Shown here one piece after another: positions 1-13,784 of a stretch of DNA of 64,000 nt. Position numbers and translations under genes: made by a program. The stretch is from Pelodera strongyloides (lineage: Eukaryota > Nematoda > Chromadorea > Rhabditida > Rhabditidae). Below the pieces are notes generated by a model that ran no database searches, had not been told where the DNA came from, and saw nothing but the letters and a program-made list of their open reading frames with translations. Numbering within the stretch: position 1 is the first letter of the stretch; the number at the start of each line of letters is the position of its first letter. Where the stretch lies: assembly GCA_036852015.1 (NCBI GenBank), contig JAANDG010000068.1, positions 238,501 to 302,500 of the forward strand, given 5' to 3'.

Positions 1-1740
1 TATATCTGGGTTGTTTATTTTTATTTTCACTGAAGATACCTTCAAAGCGTAAGCTTTTTTTGAGCTCCTTACTATAATTCTGTTCCTCATTCTGGAAGCA
101 TTGTTATCCAGAACTCCCATTCCCAGCGATTTCTCTCCCTGAGTTCGTTTTTCTGTAACTTGCTACTAGTACCGCACTTTTTTTTCGCATTATCTTGCTA
201 CTAATACCGTATCTTTCTTCGCGTTTAATGAAACTCAAATACGGATGACGTACTGATTGTGACTGCATTCATTTAAAGCGACATGCGAAAAAAAATTTCC
301 TCAGTTTACTTGCATGTCCGGAATTTCAGAAATATTACTGCGAAAAGCGCATTTTTTTGCACCTGTAACTAGCAGAGTTATTCCCCGGCAAACTGTTCGG
401 ACAGGTACCCTTCCGCGTAATGGACCTTCTTTCCCAACCAACCAACCTCAGGGGATCTCCTGTTCATGCTTGGGGCCTAGCGTTTAGCTATGTTTTTATT
501 CAATTCTCATCGTTAAAGCGACAAAGTAAACCTATATTTACGAAATGTTCATAATGCATATAAAGCATTTTTTATTACAATATATACAAACCAAATTTTA
601 CCTACTCTCAACGTCGGGGACTTTGTCCGATACGCTCATCGTATATGTATACCGTAAAACTGCAGAGATCGAAGCTGTCTACGCAAATTTATCATGAAAT
701 GCAATTTGCATATGCACCTTGGAAATCTGTAGCTTTACGGTATACATAAAAAAGTTCCCCAGGGTGAGTTTAGGTGACATTTGTTTTGTATATATTGTAA
801 TAAAAATGCTTTATATACATTGCCAACGGCTGATATAACGGTCTTCAAGGTATTCAAGGTATGAACGTTTCGTAAATATAGGTTTACTTTGATGGGCCTG
901 TCCCTTTAAAATACGTTTTTTTAACGGTTTATATGCGTCCATTGACATTCTTTCTCTGCGTAATGATGGTTGAATGAAGACCATTTCTACGATTATGATG
1001 TTTCCCATCCTGCAGATAAGTTACCGTAGACAATTTAAATAAATCACAATGTGCGTTTGTAAAAGAGCGTTTCACGCGCGGTGCTTTGACTCCGCCCTTT
1101 TTTAAAGTTTAAAGATGTATACATTGTAGTTTGTAGCGTCTTAATTACGACCACGTTTAAGTTACTGTAAATAATGGCCAATTTTTATTTATGCAAAAGT
1201 GCATTATTTTCGCATTAAAGTCGTTTTTGCTTTTTTTTTTCGTTTTCTGATTGGGTTTAAACCCATTTCTCATGTGCTTTTCCCATTTCCAGTGCTTGTG
1301 TTACTTCAATTTGTATTTTCAGGGCACATGACCGAGGCATGTTGAATGTGGTTGATGGTTATGCACTGTTGGTTTAGAGTATTGGTATGCCTCCTCGGTT
1401 TTGCGACAGGTGCTCTTTCCGTGTGCCCCGCGGAGTGTTTTTGCTTCAAGCGTCGTGTCGACTGTAGTAATCGAAATTTACATTTTGTCCCGGAGATCCC
1501 ACGAGGAACTACGCATCTGTAGGTTTCCTTTCTGTTGGTCACATGATACCACATATACCACATAATAAAGCCATGTTTATGTTGAACTTGAGTTGTACAA
1601 TCGAGTGGTTCGAGCCTATCCTATCTTGTTTGTGAAAAGCGAGATCGTACGTCAGGGCGATGCCGTCACCGTCGCACGCAACTTCACTGCAGCTTCTGTT
1701 TTAATTTATAGTTACCGTGTTTTTATTTCCACAAATTCAG
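1..1740. other. Upstream LRIG intron or flank, no exon recognised
   Basis: No LRR, signal-peptide or LRR N-cap exon could be read here, although the first recognised LRR exon starts at 1741 in mid-gene. The 5' exons of the LRIG gene therefore probably lie upstream of the window. The only structured content seen is the inverted-repeat MITE at 517-905. Confidence 0.5.
517..905. mobile_element. TTAA-flanked MITE (389 bp)
   Basis: Inverted-repeat element flanked on both sides by TTAA (513-516 and 906-909). Termini read AGCGAC on the left and, reverse-complemented, AGGGAC on the right; the arms then match well (AAAGTAAACCTATATTTACG against its complement near 870-892, and an AT-rich stretch around 555-590 against 785-820). 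No coding capacity. TTAA target plus AGSG terminus matches the other MITEs at 4819, 30146, 32662 and 61576. TTAA duplication is typical of piggyBac-type transposition; that assignment is inferred. Confidence 0.8.
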
Positions 1741-4700
1741 CGAGCTTCAAGGAAACCAACTGGTCAATGTGACGTTAGAGGACTTTTCGGGACTGAGTAA
1801 ATTGCTTTATTTGTGAGTTGTATTTCTGTATTTAAGAGGATATTGTATAGCGTACACGACTGCGGATTGTAAATTAGCCATTTTGCAGGGATCTCAGCGA
1901 CAATCAGATCGAAGTAATCTCGGAGGCGACATTCACCGAAACTCCTAGGATTTCCTCTTTGTGAGTACCACGTACCACTTCTATTCAACATAGTGTGCCG
2001 TGAATATGTCTCTTTATTCGCCTAGACCAATTGATATATTTATTCTTCATACTTTTGAGAAATCGATAGTATACTTGGCACTAATAATCGTTCGTACTGA
2101 AGCAAAGTAAATTTTCGATTATACCTTTCGTAGCCTGATGGGTAATAGGTTTATGAGAAAACATTCTGATGAAGAGTAACTAACGATCCCCTACCCCTAC
2201 TGTGAAATCTGAAATCAGTGATATCAGTCTCTCAGTTCTGTTATACTTGGGCGTAAACAAACCTAGTCTAGTCCATTGTTCCGTTTAGAATACTGAAGAA
2301 AAATCAACTGGTGTACATTCCCCCTAGCATCAATCATCTCGAGCACTTGAGTCGACTCGATTTGTAAGTTTCTGTTTTATTCGCAATAAAGTATTTCATT
2401 CGTTTTATACTCATGCGATGAGATGGCTTTGTTCAGAACTAGTGTTATTGATTGGCCCGTAATTCTGTTTATTTAGGCGGTCGAATAGGATCACAGAAAT
2501 CACGAACGATAATATCAGAACATTGTCGACTATTTTCACTGTGGACCTTTCTCGTAATAAAATAGAAAAATGGAACACTGGGGAAAGGACGCCCTTAGCC
2601 CGAAAGCGACACATGCTAATTGCTCACCTGTGAGTGTTTTTGTACTGAGGGAAGGGGTCTCTCTCTTATTGCTAAACTAGGAATAGTTAGATAGATAGAC
2701 TACGAATTGGAATTCGCTATTCGCATAGACGACTGCGAACTAGCACTTCAGTTTGCAAACGCTTTGTGTTATCGTTTATCACATTGAAAGATTAGCCCTG
2801 TCTCTATGAAGATTCGCTCTGTCTCTAACTGCTCAGTAATGTTATGATCCGAAATGTTGTTTTAAATTCTCATTCCAGAGATCTTTCTGCGAACAAGTTA
2901 TCGACTCTTCCAGCGGACGCCTTCATGGATATGTCGTCTTTGAATAGCCTGAAGTTAACCAGGAATCAACTGGTTTCTATCTCACCCGACCATTTTCGAG
3001 GATTGGTCGATGTGCGAATACTGTGAGTTTCTACTCCCACTTCTATTCTGCTCTCTCAGAGCTTCTGAATGTAAATAAGCAAACGTATTGTTTTACTTAA
3101 CGGTAATCAATTCCGTGTGTAAGTGAAGGTGGTTGGAAGTGGTTTCTTTAGCTTAGTGATATACCTTTTAATAAAACACCATATTTCGGTCAAATAGATA
3201 AATTTGGAATTGCTTCCGGATGTGGTCAAAACCAATCCGGAGTTAGTTCGTGTTTTCACGCCTATACCCCTGAATACCCTGAAGTTAACTCCACGCCTAA
3301 CCTACACCCCTGATTCAGTGATCTGAGCCGAAACCACATCCGAATTCTGCCTTCATTGCTCTTTCACTCGATGACCGAATTAACAAACGTGAGCCTTGGT
3401 CGAAACGAAATTTGGAGACTCGAAGATGGTAGGTGCAGTTCATTACTTATGTCTTTTTGTGCACACTGGATTGACTGGATGCCTTCATTTTCTGTGACTC
3501 TAGCGTGATTCGTGATTGCCACCATGAATTACTTTGCGTATCTTGTTTGATTTGGTGATGGGATAGACTCACTCAATGTCCTCTTTTATTTTAGGTGTTT
3601 TCTTCGGCGCGGACCGCCTTTTATCCCTCAATGTGTCCCATAATGGCGTCCAAAACATTTCGGGTGGATGGTTGTACGGACTCCAATCTCTGCATACACT
3701 GTTAGTTTTTTTGTTCGTTTGAGCTATATAGTGTTGTTTTTATTTACCGCTTTATATTAGTGAATGTGTCATTAGTCGTTAACTGGATTAGTCTCATCTT
3801 CACTGTTGTGTGTTAACTCAAGACGTGGTGGTGAATGTAGATTATGTGCTATAGTAACATGAAACTGCAACCTGGGCGTCTGTTAGGTAATTTACTGATA
3901 TCCAATATTCGGCAATGTCTAATGTTTTCAGTGACCTTTCTTCGAATTCAGTCGGTTGGTTCGATCCTATCGTTTGGCAGGATTTATCTTCACTTAAAGT
4001 ACTGTCACTCGCGGGAAACAGGTATTTAATTTGATATTTGATCGAGTACGTTAGTATGTATGTAAATTCTAGGCTTCGGTTGGAGAGATTTTGTCGTTTT
4101 TTTCCTTTTGATAGCAAAAAAAAAAACAGAAAAAGTACGTTTTCGGTTTTCCTTCTTGACAGTTTTTTTAGTAATGTTGATTTTCAGTGTCCTTATTATA
4201 CACTAGAAACAGACCAGCAATTGTGTGTAATCTATTATCATCATTGATTGTGTTTGCAGGTTGCGATCTCTTCCTTCTGCCGCGTTTCGAAAGCTTCCGC
4301 AACTCGTTGAATTGGATTTATCGAATAACTCAATTGAAATACTCCACAAAACAGCGATGGCAGGGTTAAATAGACTTAGATCGTAAGTTTGAAATCAATT
4401 TTGTGTGTGTAAAGCACGTTACCGTACCAATTTATACCAAACATTGTCATCTGTGACAAGGTTCAGTTTTTTGACGGTGCTTCACAGACTTTTTTCTTTG
4501 GTTTTGCTGAGTTGTCTGGATTCCTTGTATGTACCATACTTTCTTTAATGTTTCTCCATTTCAGTTTGGACATTTCTTCAAACGCGTTGGCTGTCTGTGT
4601 AGAGGACGGTGCAGTACTGTATAACACTTCTTTACCTTACCTCAAGGAGTTGAAGTTCACGAATAACAATTTGAAAGTCTTGCCATCCAGGTTAGTTTGT

Positions 4701-7700
4701 TCCTAAATAAATGAATGAGTCGACCATATTGAGTAAGCAGTAAGTAGACATATGTATATTAGTTCTTACTGATTTGTCTTTTGGTTTTAATGCACCGCAT
4801 TACACGCTTTTTCTTTAAAGCGTAATACCGGCCGGTTTTTGAAACGCATTGCGTACACCTGCTTTCTAATCTAATGCAACATATGCAATGAGCAAAAATT
4901 AGGCCTCAATTAGACCCACGTTGCATAAATGCATAGGAATACAAATACAAGTATTTGAGATGCGTTTCAAAAACTGGCCGGTATTTCGCTTTAACTTATT
5001 TGACGTTTTCAGAGCGTTTGAACGGTTCCCTACTCTGGAAGTTCTGGATTTGAGGGAGAATCCAATTGCGACCATGCACTCTGAGGCATTTGATCCACTT
5101 CATTTGCGTGTTTTGTAAGTCCGCATGTTCTTTTGGCTTGGCTCATTTATATTGAACTTTGTTTAATTGTATAGCCACATTTACTCAATTTACTGGTGAT
5201 CTGGATGAATTTACTGGAGATCGGTATCTCTGACGAATCGGAGACACCAATTTCGGTATCGTCATTACTTAGAAATTAGGATTATAGAAGGAGTGGTGCG
5301 CTGCATGATTGTTTCAGTTTCCCTATTTTGTTCGAGATTCGAGGTAGGAAGGTTGGATTCAAGTTCTGATCCTGATGAGTTTGATGTTCATGTACGCGTG
5401 TATATTCGTTTATTCTCTGTTGTATTTCAGGCATTTAAACACCTCTTCATTGCTTTGCGATTGCAAATTGGAGTGGTGGACACGTTGGCTTTTCAATTCC
5501 GGCCTTGATAGGTGATTCTTTAGAAAATTGCTTATGTTTCTAATATTGATCATTGTTTGAAATAGTTTCAGTGCGAATAAGATGCATAATAGTCGCTTGG
5601 GGAGCTTATCTATACTCATCTTGGATGTTTTCGAGCCCTCTGCTTTTTTCATAAAGGTTTATTGATAAAAACGACAAGTACAAAATAACAAGGTAAGCGA
5701 GAAAATTATAACCAGGTCCCACAGAGTAAAGCGTTCAAGTCCTTTACTACTTACGGGGAACATTAAATTAAATTAAAAAAAATAACTACGAATACAAAAA
5801 CTACGAATACAAATTTTTGGAGGTGCTGTTGATTCTGATTCTCATTCTCGCTCGCCTTTTCATTTTTGTTTATACATTATTCAGAAGTTTGATAGTGACT
5901 CGGTGCTCGCATCCTACACCATTGGCCGACCTCGATGTGGCGGCAATTGATGCAGCAAACTTGACTTGCAGTTCGTTTATTTCTTTTTGTTTCTTCCCTT
6001 CAAGTGTTTTTATCCGTTTGTCCTTGCAATTAGGTTTGTAATTGAAATCCAGCAATGTTGTGGAATTCGTGCAGGCTCAATATTATACATTGAAATTGAA
6101 AATACGACTCAATGAATTGAAATTGAAAATACGTACTCAATGAAGTTGTGAATACCTTTTCAGTGGACGATTCTCCAAGACCGCGCATCCTAATTCACCC
6201 TCCATCTACAGTTAAGACGTTGGTTGGAGCTGAAGCACGACTTTCTTGTTCAGGTATGGATTGAATATGATAAACAATAGTCATTGAGAGCGCACTATCA
6301 GCCCAGCTCGGCGGTTTTTTTTAAGTCATTCGCTTTTCTGTTTGAGGTGAACACTGAATATATTCCAGATTTGTGAATATTCAGTATTCAATTTTGCAGG
6401 TTATGGGCAAGCTCCAGTGCACTTGGAATGGCGAGTGATCGAGTCAGGTCGGGCTCGCACTTTCCACGAAGATCCGAACACACAAATCACTGTGAATCGT
6501 ACCGATGTGGTGAATGGTTGGTTATGCGATCGTTGTGTAAAAATGGCTCTATTACAATGCCGCTTCAAGGGGCTGCCTCGATATTCACTATGCCGATCCC
6601 TTCGGGCTACCTACGTTTGCATTAATCTCAGAAGTTATTCACGATATGTTTGAATGAAGGAAGTTTGAACTCGTTATTGATAGGCACATGGAATGGGAGA
6701 GAGCGTCTAGTGAGTGAACTCGTCCTTTCTCAAGTTGATCTACAAGACAGAGCCGAATATCAGTGCATCGTACGCAACAGATTTGGAACGGATTATAGCC
6801 AACGATCCACCCTTGTGGTGAGTTTATTGCTGAAACCATTTTCATTGTGGATGTAGTATGTAACTCCGAACTCGTGTCTTCTTACTGCGAAACTGTCACG
6901 TTACCAGTTGGCCACCCTGGCCCATGGCCCTTGTCACCCATGAACTTGTACAAAAACTTTTATTTTCAAAATGAATCGATTATGGAGATGGGCGGATTGT
7001 TTTATAACTGATTTGCCTTAGGTTCATCAAAAGCCTTCGTTCACCATTGAACCCGAAGACTACGCACTTTTGGTTGGAGAAAATGCCCAGATTGCATGTT
7101 CTGCATCAGGTATGAAAACTTTTGCCCTTTTCATTATTATTTTTTATAATTTGCGTCCTAGAATACGAAATGCGACTCTGAGTAATTTGGTAGTGTTCAG
7201 CTAGTGTCTAGTCTAAATTGCAGTCCGTTTGTTGGCTGAGCCCATTTTTATTGTTGTATTGTAACTCTTTGCTGTAGGTGTTCCGCAGCCGGTAATCAAA
7301 TGGCAGAAGGACGGAGGAGACGAGTTTCCAGCTGCTTCTGACAGAAGGTATCAGTTATCCGATATTTCAGAGGTCGTATAATTGTACAAACGTGATCACC
7401 TATAATTTCGAGAATACTTAGGGGCGGTGTTACGCGTTCCTGTCTGTAAAAGTTACTTTTGTGCGTGCACTGCCTTTCCTGTTAGGGTAATTTGGTATTT
7501 TGTAGAATGGGATGTGATGTGTGAAATTTTTCGTTTGTGGATGATATGATAATTGTTCTTTGCCTTAAGACTGCACGTCCGATCCAATGATGATCATCTG
7601 TACGTTGTGAATGTGAAACCCGAAGACGCCGGCGAATATACGTGTCATGCCACTAATGAGGCCGGTTCTATACTAGCCACTGCAACTTTGCGGGTTTTCG

Positions 7701-9014
7701 GTGAGTTGTTTTCCGGGTATACATATTTTACATTATTTGCTCAGCAGTTTGCCTTTGGCTGTTTTGCGTGTCTCGGTGCAGTATGGGTATGGCTATTTTC
7801 ATTCATATTTTTCTTTAAGAAAACACGTTCCGCTCTGCTCTGCATGATGTGAAAGTGAATGAGGGCGAGACTGTTCTATTGGATTGTATGGTCGATCTTG
7901 CTGATGGACAACATATGATATGGATTAAGGGTCTGTTATTTCACAGTTGAATAGCTAAATGTTCCTTATGGTACTTCTTGTTAAAGTTGTTACTCTACCC
8001 ATTTTTTTTTGCATTTCACTTGTATTTTTTGTTCAGGTGACGATAGTGGTCTTGAAAATGCGATCATTTCGTCTCCCCGAGCTACTTTAAAAGCCAAACA
8101 ACAACTACTTATTATGGTTAAGGTAAGGCAGATTTGGAATTGGCGTTGAGTAGCACCATTCTCAATTTACTGCTTGACGATGTTAGGTTGAGAGGTTTGT
8201 GTTTGAGATGGTAACCCTTTGATTGTCACTAATAGTTGAATATTAGCACGACTTTATGATTTCGGTCCCTTTCTTTTTCTTCTATTATCGCCTTTCAGGT
8301 TCTACCCTCGGATTCGGGTGTGTATACTTGTCAGTTGTGGGCTGGAGCTCACTTATTGACGCAACAGTCGTCAGTTGTCACTGTGAGTTTGGGTATTGCT
8401 ATTTGCTTTAGTTGCTTATTGCAAGAGCGGCTTAGGGAGGGGGCTGGTAGCTGGATCCTGGATCCTGGAAGTAATCAGAATTTAGTTTCATCCACAGAGT
8501 ATTTCATTAAACAAAATAATAATCTTCTTCAGGTGATCCCGCTTGAACGTGAGTTCCCCGAAATGGCATATTCACTGGAAGCGACTGGGCACTCAAATGC
8601 TCAGAAGTACACCGTTCTCGGACTAGGCGCTATTTTATTGTGGTAAGTGATTATCGAGTGAATAAGTGTCTATAGGAATGCTAGATATAAGAACGGTTGT
8701 GCTTTGAATGCAATATTTAGCTGACAGGATAATATTCTTGTTCTCTTGGGAGTTATATTATTGATTGTAAGACTCGAAGCACTGAGAGTTTTGAATGTTT
8801 ATGTATGTATGTCAAAGTGTGTGAATCTTCTAGATCCATGGTTCAGTTATGGAATATGGATTTATTAGCATTTTGTTTCAGCTTTTTTGTACTCGGCCTA
8901 GTGTCCGGAATGCTCTACTACCGCCGTGCGGCGAGAACGAGTTTATCACACCAATCAAGTACACTGAGAGTTCACGATAGGACATACGTTGTCGTTTCAC
9001 GGACGCCCATTTGA
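1741..9014 (+). CDS. LRIG: LRIG-like leucine-rich repeat and Ig receptor (5' partial)
   Basis: Single-pass membrane protein of the LRIG family (regulators of receptor tyrosine kinase and BMP signalling in other animals). 24 exons give 830 aa without the N-terminus: 1741-1812, 1889-1960, 2289-2363, 2477-2629, 2879-3022, 3319-3428, 3595-3700, 3932-4021, 4260-4382, 4565-4690, 5013-5114 (LRRs, LxxLxLxxN pattern, many introns in the usual LRR phase 2); 5431-5511 and 5885-5970 (LRR C-cap, [10 protein letters not shown] then RCSHP); Ig1 6164-6817 (ARLSCSG, AEYQC); Ig2 7022-7700 ([36 protein letters not shown]); Ig3 7820-8382 (LLDCMV, VYTCQLW); 8533-8642 and 8882-9014 (stalk, TM segment ending GMLYYRR, stop). 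Ig2 is very close to LRIG Ig2, which fixes the family. Oddity: only about 30 residues follow the TM, far shorter than vertebrate LRIG tails. Confidence 0.9.
4819..4990. mobile_element. TTAA-flanked MITE in LRIG intron (172 bp)
   Basis: Flanked by TTAA at 4815-4818 and 4991-4994. Near-perfect terminal inverted repeats: AGCGTAATACCGGCCGG then TTTTTGAAACGCAT at left, matched by ATGCGTTTCAAAAACTGGCC at right. The right end lies 22 bp before the splice acceptor at 5012. The same TIR occurs at 61576-61765 in ATG101, so this is one family with at least two copies here. Confidence 0.9.
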
Positions 9015-9835
9015 TTTGCCAATTGCCAGATTGGTTCTTTTCAGCTTAATTACTTTATTACACTAATCACTGCTTGGAATTGTAATTGTACTAATTACTG
9101 CGTTGCTTGATACATACTACTGCATCGAAAGTTCGATTATGTACATTGATTGATTATTTGAATTTATTGCTTTGTTTTACTACATGTATAGTGCGTACTT
9201 CATATACTTTCTCCTGTACATAGAGCCTTGCATTTCAACGCTTCTCTGCTGTCTTTGTATCTTTACACTATTGGCCCTATCTCTTTGTGTATATAAATAT
9301 ATTTTAAACTCTGATTTTTTTGTTCAGTTTTGAAGACGCATTTAGGTGTATCCCTATAAGTAGGAGTGGCTCGCTCATTTTTGTACAGGTAATGTCGATC
9401 TTGTGGCAGAATCATTTAGTTAAATTTGCTCAGTTTACCCTCTGATTTCACTTACATTATATACTCATTGATTTTTTTTTCTTGTCAATTTATTTGCATT
9501 TCACACCTAGAGATACGTTTATTTTCACTTTTAAACCTCCGGTTTTCCATCATTTTAGTCACTTGCTCACCAACCCGTGTATGTTTTTTTCACTTACGTT
9601 TTTGACCCTGTGAATTTGTATATATAAACTTTTTTCTTTAACTTATTGTTTGGCGTGTGTTGTTTCCAATGTATCGGTTAAGTCCCGACTTGTTTCTGTT
9701 TACTTCGTTTTCTTTTTCTTACATATGATTTGTTTTTGTTGTTGTTTTTCTTTATTACCTCGTAATAATGTTGCAGGAATACAGGAATGGTCCTCTGATA
9801 ATCACTTTTTAAGTGCCAATGCAAAAGCCGAGCCA
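9015..9835. other. LRIG 3' flank and TMEM185 5' flank
   Basis: About 820 bp between the LRIG stop and the TMEM185 start. T-rich, containing the presumed LRIG 3'UTR and TMEM185 promoter/5'UTR. No coding exon or repeat recognised. Because the two genes are head-to-tail, the promoter of TMEM185 should be in this stretch. Confidence 0.5.
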
Positions 9836-12800
9836 ATGGCGGAAATCAGTCTTGGAGTGCTATTCAAGGGGTTTAACCCATCGTAAGTTGACTTTTGTAT
9901 ACGATTATACGAAGAGAAGGCCTAAATACTAATGACAATGTAAGTATATTTCCATTTCCAATTGTACTTTTTTGTTGTTATTAACGTTTTATTTGCAGAA
10001 AGTTTGTGATCTACTCGTGTCTGCTCGTCTTTGTCATACTCTTTGCTCTACGTCTGGATGGGTTCATCAGAATCGACTATGTGTTTGTTTTCACTCCTTT
10101 ATGGTGAGTTGTTCTTCTCCTGGTTACTAAAATAGACGCTCGAATATGGGTTCATATACAAAACAACCTAGCGCCTGGTTCCGTAGTAGTATTTGGCAAT
10201 TGGGCTATTTTTCATCAAGGTATCCACAATGACTCTGAGTCTCGTTTCCCTTCCATTTTGGGTGTTTTGTAGGATTTGCAATGCTCTCATTTTCGTCGCC
10301 GGACTGGTCGGCGCTGTCTCCTTTTGTATACGACCACCAGGATCGTAAGTTTATGTGTTCATGATAATTTTGAATCGAGATAAGTAGCGACTAACCTTGA
10401 GTTGTTATGCATATTTGAACTTTCTCATGTTTGGTGCATACCTAGTTGCCAGCTCTATATGCTTGATCTGCTTACAGATGACCGCCCACTTATTGCTGGA
10501 AATTGGAAAGCTAATTTCTGCTTTGTGTTGCATTTTCTCTTTCTTTTAGAGGTGACAGTGATCTGCGGGTCGACTTCATTGCCATGCTGATCACGTGTTT
10601 CGAGCACATTTTACTTGTCATATTTGAATGTGCCATCTTCTACAAGTTGCAGTATTCCATGCACGATCCAAATATGACGTAAGTTCCACGGTTACTGTGT
10701 ATTGCTGAGACTATTTGAATGTTTTCATAGAACGTGGAATTAGTAACTTTAAATGTTATTCCAGTTGGATCGTTGTGTTCGCTCCACTATTGTGCCTTTC
10801 CGTCCTCTCGATTGTATTCTCAGTGTGGGCGATCAGAAATGACAAATCATTTGAGGTACCTATTCATTTATACCACAGTTTATAGTAATGAACACGGCTT
10901 ATCATTTAACGTGCCATATACCAAAGAAGTTCATGGTTCATATACTTTCCATGAAACATGATGTAACACGAAGTACTTGTACTAACTGTAATCCGTATAT
11001 TAGTTTCTTTTCAGCTGGAGCTCTTCTTTGCTATCAACGTTGTCCAGTTTGTCTTCGTGGCCTTCAAGCTAGATTCATTGGTGAGCTCTTCTGTTTGTTT
11101 TTATTGTAGAAGATTGCTTGTCCTTTTGATTTTGAACTTTTGCAGTCATAGAATTGGACGATTTTGTTGAATTCCATACTTGGCTTACTTGGTCATGATG
11201 AAGTTTGAAGTATGTTGTAACCTTACAGTTTGTGCGTTGTTCATATTTTGGACCGTGTAAGCGTCAAGAACGTGATGATAGGTTTAAAGAGGGTGGTGGT
11301 TAAACGTGTATGACTTCCCACAGCTCATGAGTAGTGTAGAATATGAGCCATACACAGACACATATTTTTGTTAATTATGTGGTTCAATTACAGTATTCAC
11401 ATCACATTACATTTCCAGGTTGATTGGTCGTGGCCCGTTGTGTTTATTCCTCTCTGGGTGGTCCTCTCGCTCTATGTCGTCGGAGTTCTCTACGCTCTGA
11501 TTCTGGCTGTTCTTCTGTCCAGGTCGAGGCATCTGATGCCATCGCATAGGTAACTATTTACAGTAATCGTAATATAAGTGATAATTAACGGATTGATACT
11601 TGGGATTCCATGGTGTGTGTGGGTACTTTGTCATTGTGACGTTTGCGCCTTCTGAGTGGTCTAAGACGCTGCACGGAGGGAGTGGTCACAGGAATACTGG
11701 GAAGTTCGATTCTGCCACATCCTTGTGTCTTAGTCTTGCAAACATTTGTTAGTAAATGTCTTGAATTAATATTTGGTATGTTGTAATCTTGCACTTTGTG
11801 CATTGTTCATATTTTCGACCTTTGTACGCTGATGCTAACAATGTAACGTCGTAAAATATTTCAGATAGTCCTTGTGTTGGTATGTTCCGTCATCATTGAA
11901 TTTCTGTAAACTTCCTATATTTCCAGACGACATCATGTCTTCCAAGCCATTTTCCACACACTGCTTGTGTTTCCAGCCCTTGTGTCATTAATATTGCTCA
12001 CTGGTAAGTGTTTAGTTCCCTTTTACGCCGTATGATGTTTACTGTTTATGTTCACTCTTTGAGAGCTACTTATCATCTTTTTTCTGCAGTAATATAATAG
12101 TAATAGTTAATATTATATCTTTACTAAATGCCCAACAGCGTGCCATTGAGCAGTTTTGTTTTCCGATCCACTGTGCGTGTGCACTTCAGTCACGTTCTAT
12201 ACTCGATTGTTTTCAGTGTCGTGAGGCGTGAGTAACCTCCCACCTCCGATTATCAGAATCTACACTGTGTGCCAATTTCCAATCTAAAAAGAAAACTAGT
12301 TTCCTATTTTCAGGTAAACTGGACGTGATGGGATTGTCGGATTTGGGTCCAGGCCCCACACAGTCGACCATTTCATACACATTGGTTGCCACACCACTAG
12401 CTGTATCGCTGTCTTGCATGATAGTCATGTCTTGCGGAACGTGAGTTTTTCATTTTCCTGCTCCGGGAAGTTATGTTATTAGAAAAGTATACTTGCAGTG
12501 GTGGAGCTGAAACTTTGGCATAACGACGCTCTTCAAGTGCGTAAGTCTAAACATTACCCGTGTGAATGGAAGACCTTTTGATCAGAAGCCCCCATTATGT
12601 TTAGGCTGTTCCTTTATGGTCCTACTGTACGTAACTTTGGGTTGAAAGGAGCGAGGTACGGTGGTACCGTAACTATACTTTGTTCGCATGTGGATGAAGG
12701 GTAGTTGCCTTTCCGATAAAATAACCAATATGAGCTAATCTTATGGTTAATCACTGTGTTTAGCCGTGGCGGTAATGTGTGGTGGTGCGGTCTCCGGAAG

Positions 12801-13141
12801 CCGTTTTGCAGTTGGTTCTTGGACACGTTCCCTTGTGTGAGGCAGTACGCGAATCTGAGCTACAAGGTGAGCCTGTCTGTCTAACCAAACGATTAGTGTC
12901 TCAACTAACTAAGGCTTTGATTAGATCATTAGATGACTGTTTGTTAAATATTAGATTGAATTGAATTATTGTTTTAATGGTTTTGCGGACTATATTTAAT
13001 TCCCTTCGTGTATAGACTGGTGAACGTCGTCGTTCGAGTGAACTCGAAGATCCGCCCCCTTTACTCGTTGTCAATGAAGAAGAAAAAGCACAACAGAGGA
13101 TGGCTGAGGCCGCGGCCTTTTCATTAGACAATGTTGATTGA
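9836..13141 (+). CDS. TMEM185: TMEM185 family multi-pass membrane protein
   Basis: Complete gene, 11 exons, 357 aa (human TMEM185A is 350): 9836-9882, 9999-10103, 10273-10344, 10550-10678, 10765-10855, 11015-11080, 11419-11549, 11927-12003, 12314-12440, 12764-12866, 13016-13141; all phases join. The start ATG gives MAEISLGVLFKGFNPSK, equivalent to human MNLRGLFQDFNPSK. Diagnostic blocks seen are LFALRLDG, FEHILLVIFE, LELFFAINVVQFVFVAFKLD, WPVVFIPLWVV, and near the C-terminus RGGNVWWCGLRKPFC followed by RQYANLSYK, matching the family's GGNHWWFGIRK and REYGNISYD. Several hydrophobic segments, probably seven, are present. Function in the cell is poorly known for the family. The tail (about 40 aa) is acidic and alanine-rich and ends with TGA at 13139-13141. 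Confidence 0.93.
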
Positions 13142-13570
13142 TGAGCTTTTATTCACATACTTTAAGACTTCTCCTTTTTTTATCGATGTTGTACGCGAAT
13201 TCTAGGGCACTCCTACCTCTGAGGCCATATTCACCACTCCGATTCCCTTGAGGAAATATTCCCTGTGGGACAGGAAATTGCATTCTAATGTGCGACACGC
13301 AGAGAAAAAGACGGGGAATTCCCCTTGGGGAATTCAGTGGTGAAGATGGGCTCTGTATTCCACCGGATGTAGGATTTCCTATATGTAGAGACATGAATCT
13401 TTGGTTGTTTAATTATGAAGGGGGTGTGGTTAAAAGCTGAACTCGGACCTTTGATCCCAGAGACCTACTATTGATGAAAATGTGTAGTGTATGCTACTCT
13501 TCTTTACTCATTACAGTAATGCCCTTACCGTGTACGGTGTGCCGCATTCGGTAGGAATTGGTTGGCTTGT

Positions 13571-13697
13571 TACATGGGAAACCAAAAACCCCGATTTCGC
13601 CCCGATCAAGTCCCTCAAAAAATCGGGCCTTGATCGGGGCGAAATCGGGGTTTTTTGAAAAATGATCGGGGCAAAATCGGGGTTTTTCGAAAATAAT
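13571..13697. repeat. GATCGGGGCGAAATCGGGG palindrome cluster, left
   Basis: Short subrepeat GATCGGGGCGAAATCGGGG followed by a T run occurs about three times in both orientations, so the stretch can fold on itself: CCCCGATTTCGCCCCGATC at the left pairs with the copies at 13631-13650 and 13663-13682. A closely similar cluster lies at 14178-14312, on the other side of the SINE. Confidence 0.8.
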
Positions 13698-13784
13698 CGA
13701 TCATGCATCCGTATTTACTCTTTCCAGGGGTAATATGATGAAACTAACCAAAAATCACTTAAAACAGTTGAGTGAAACACGTTG

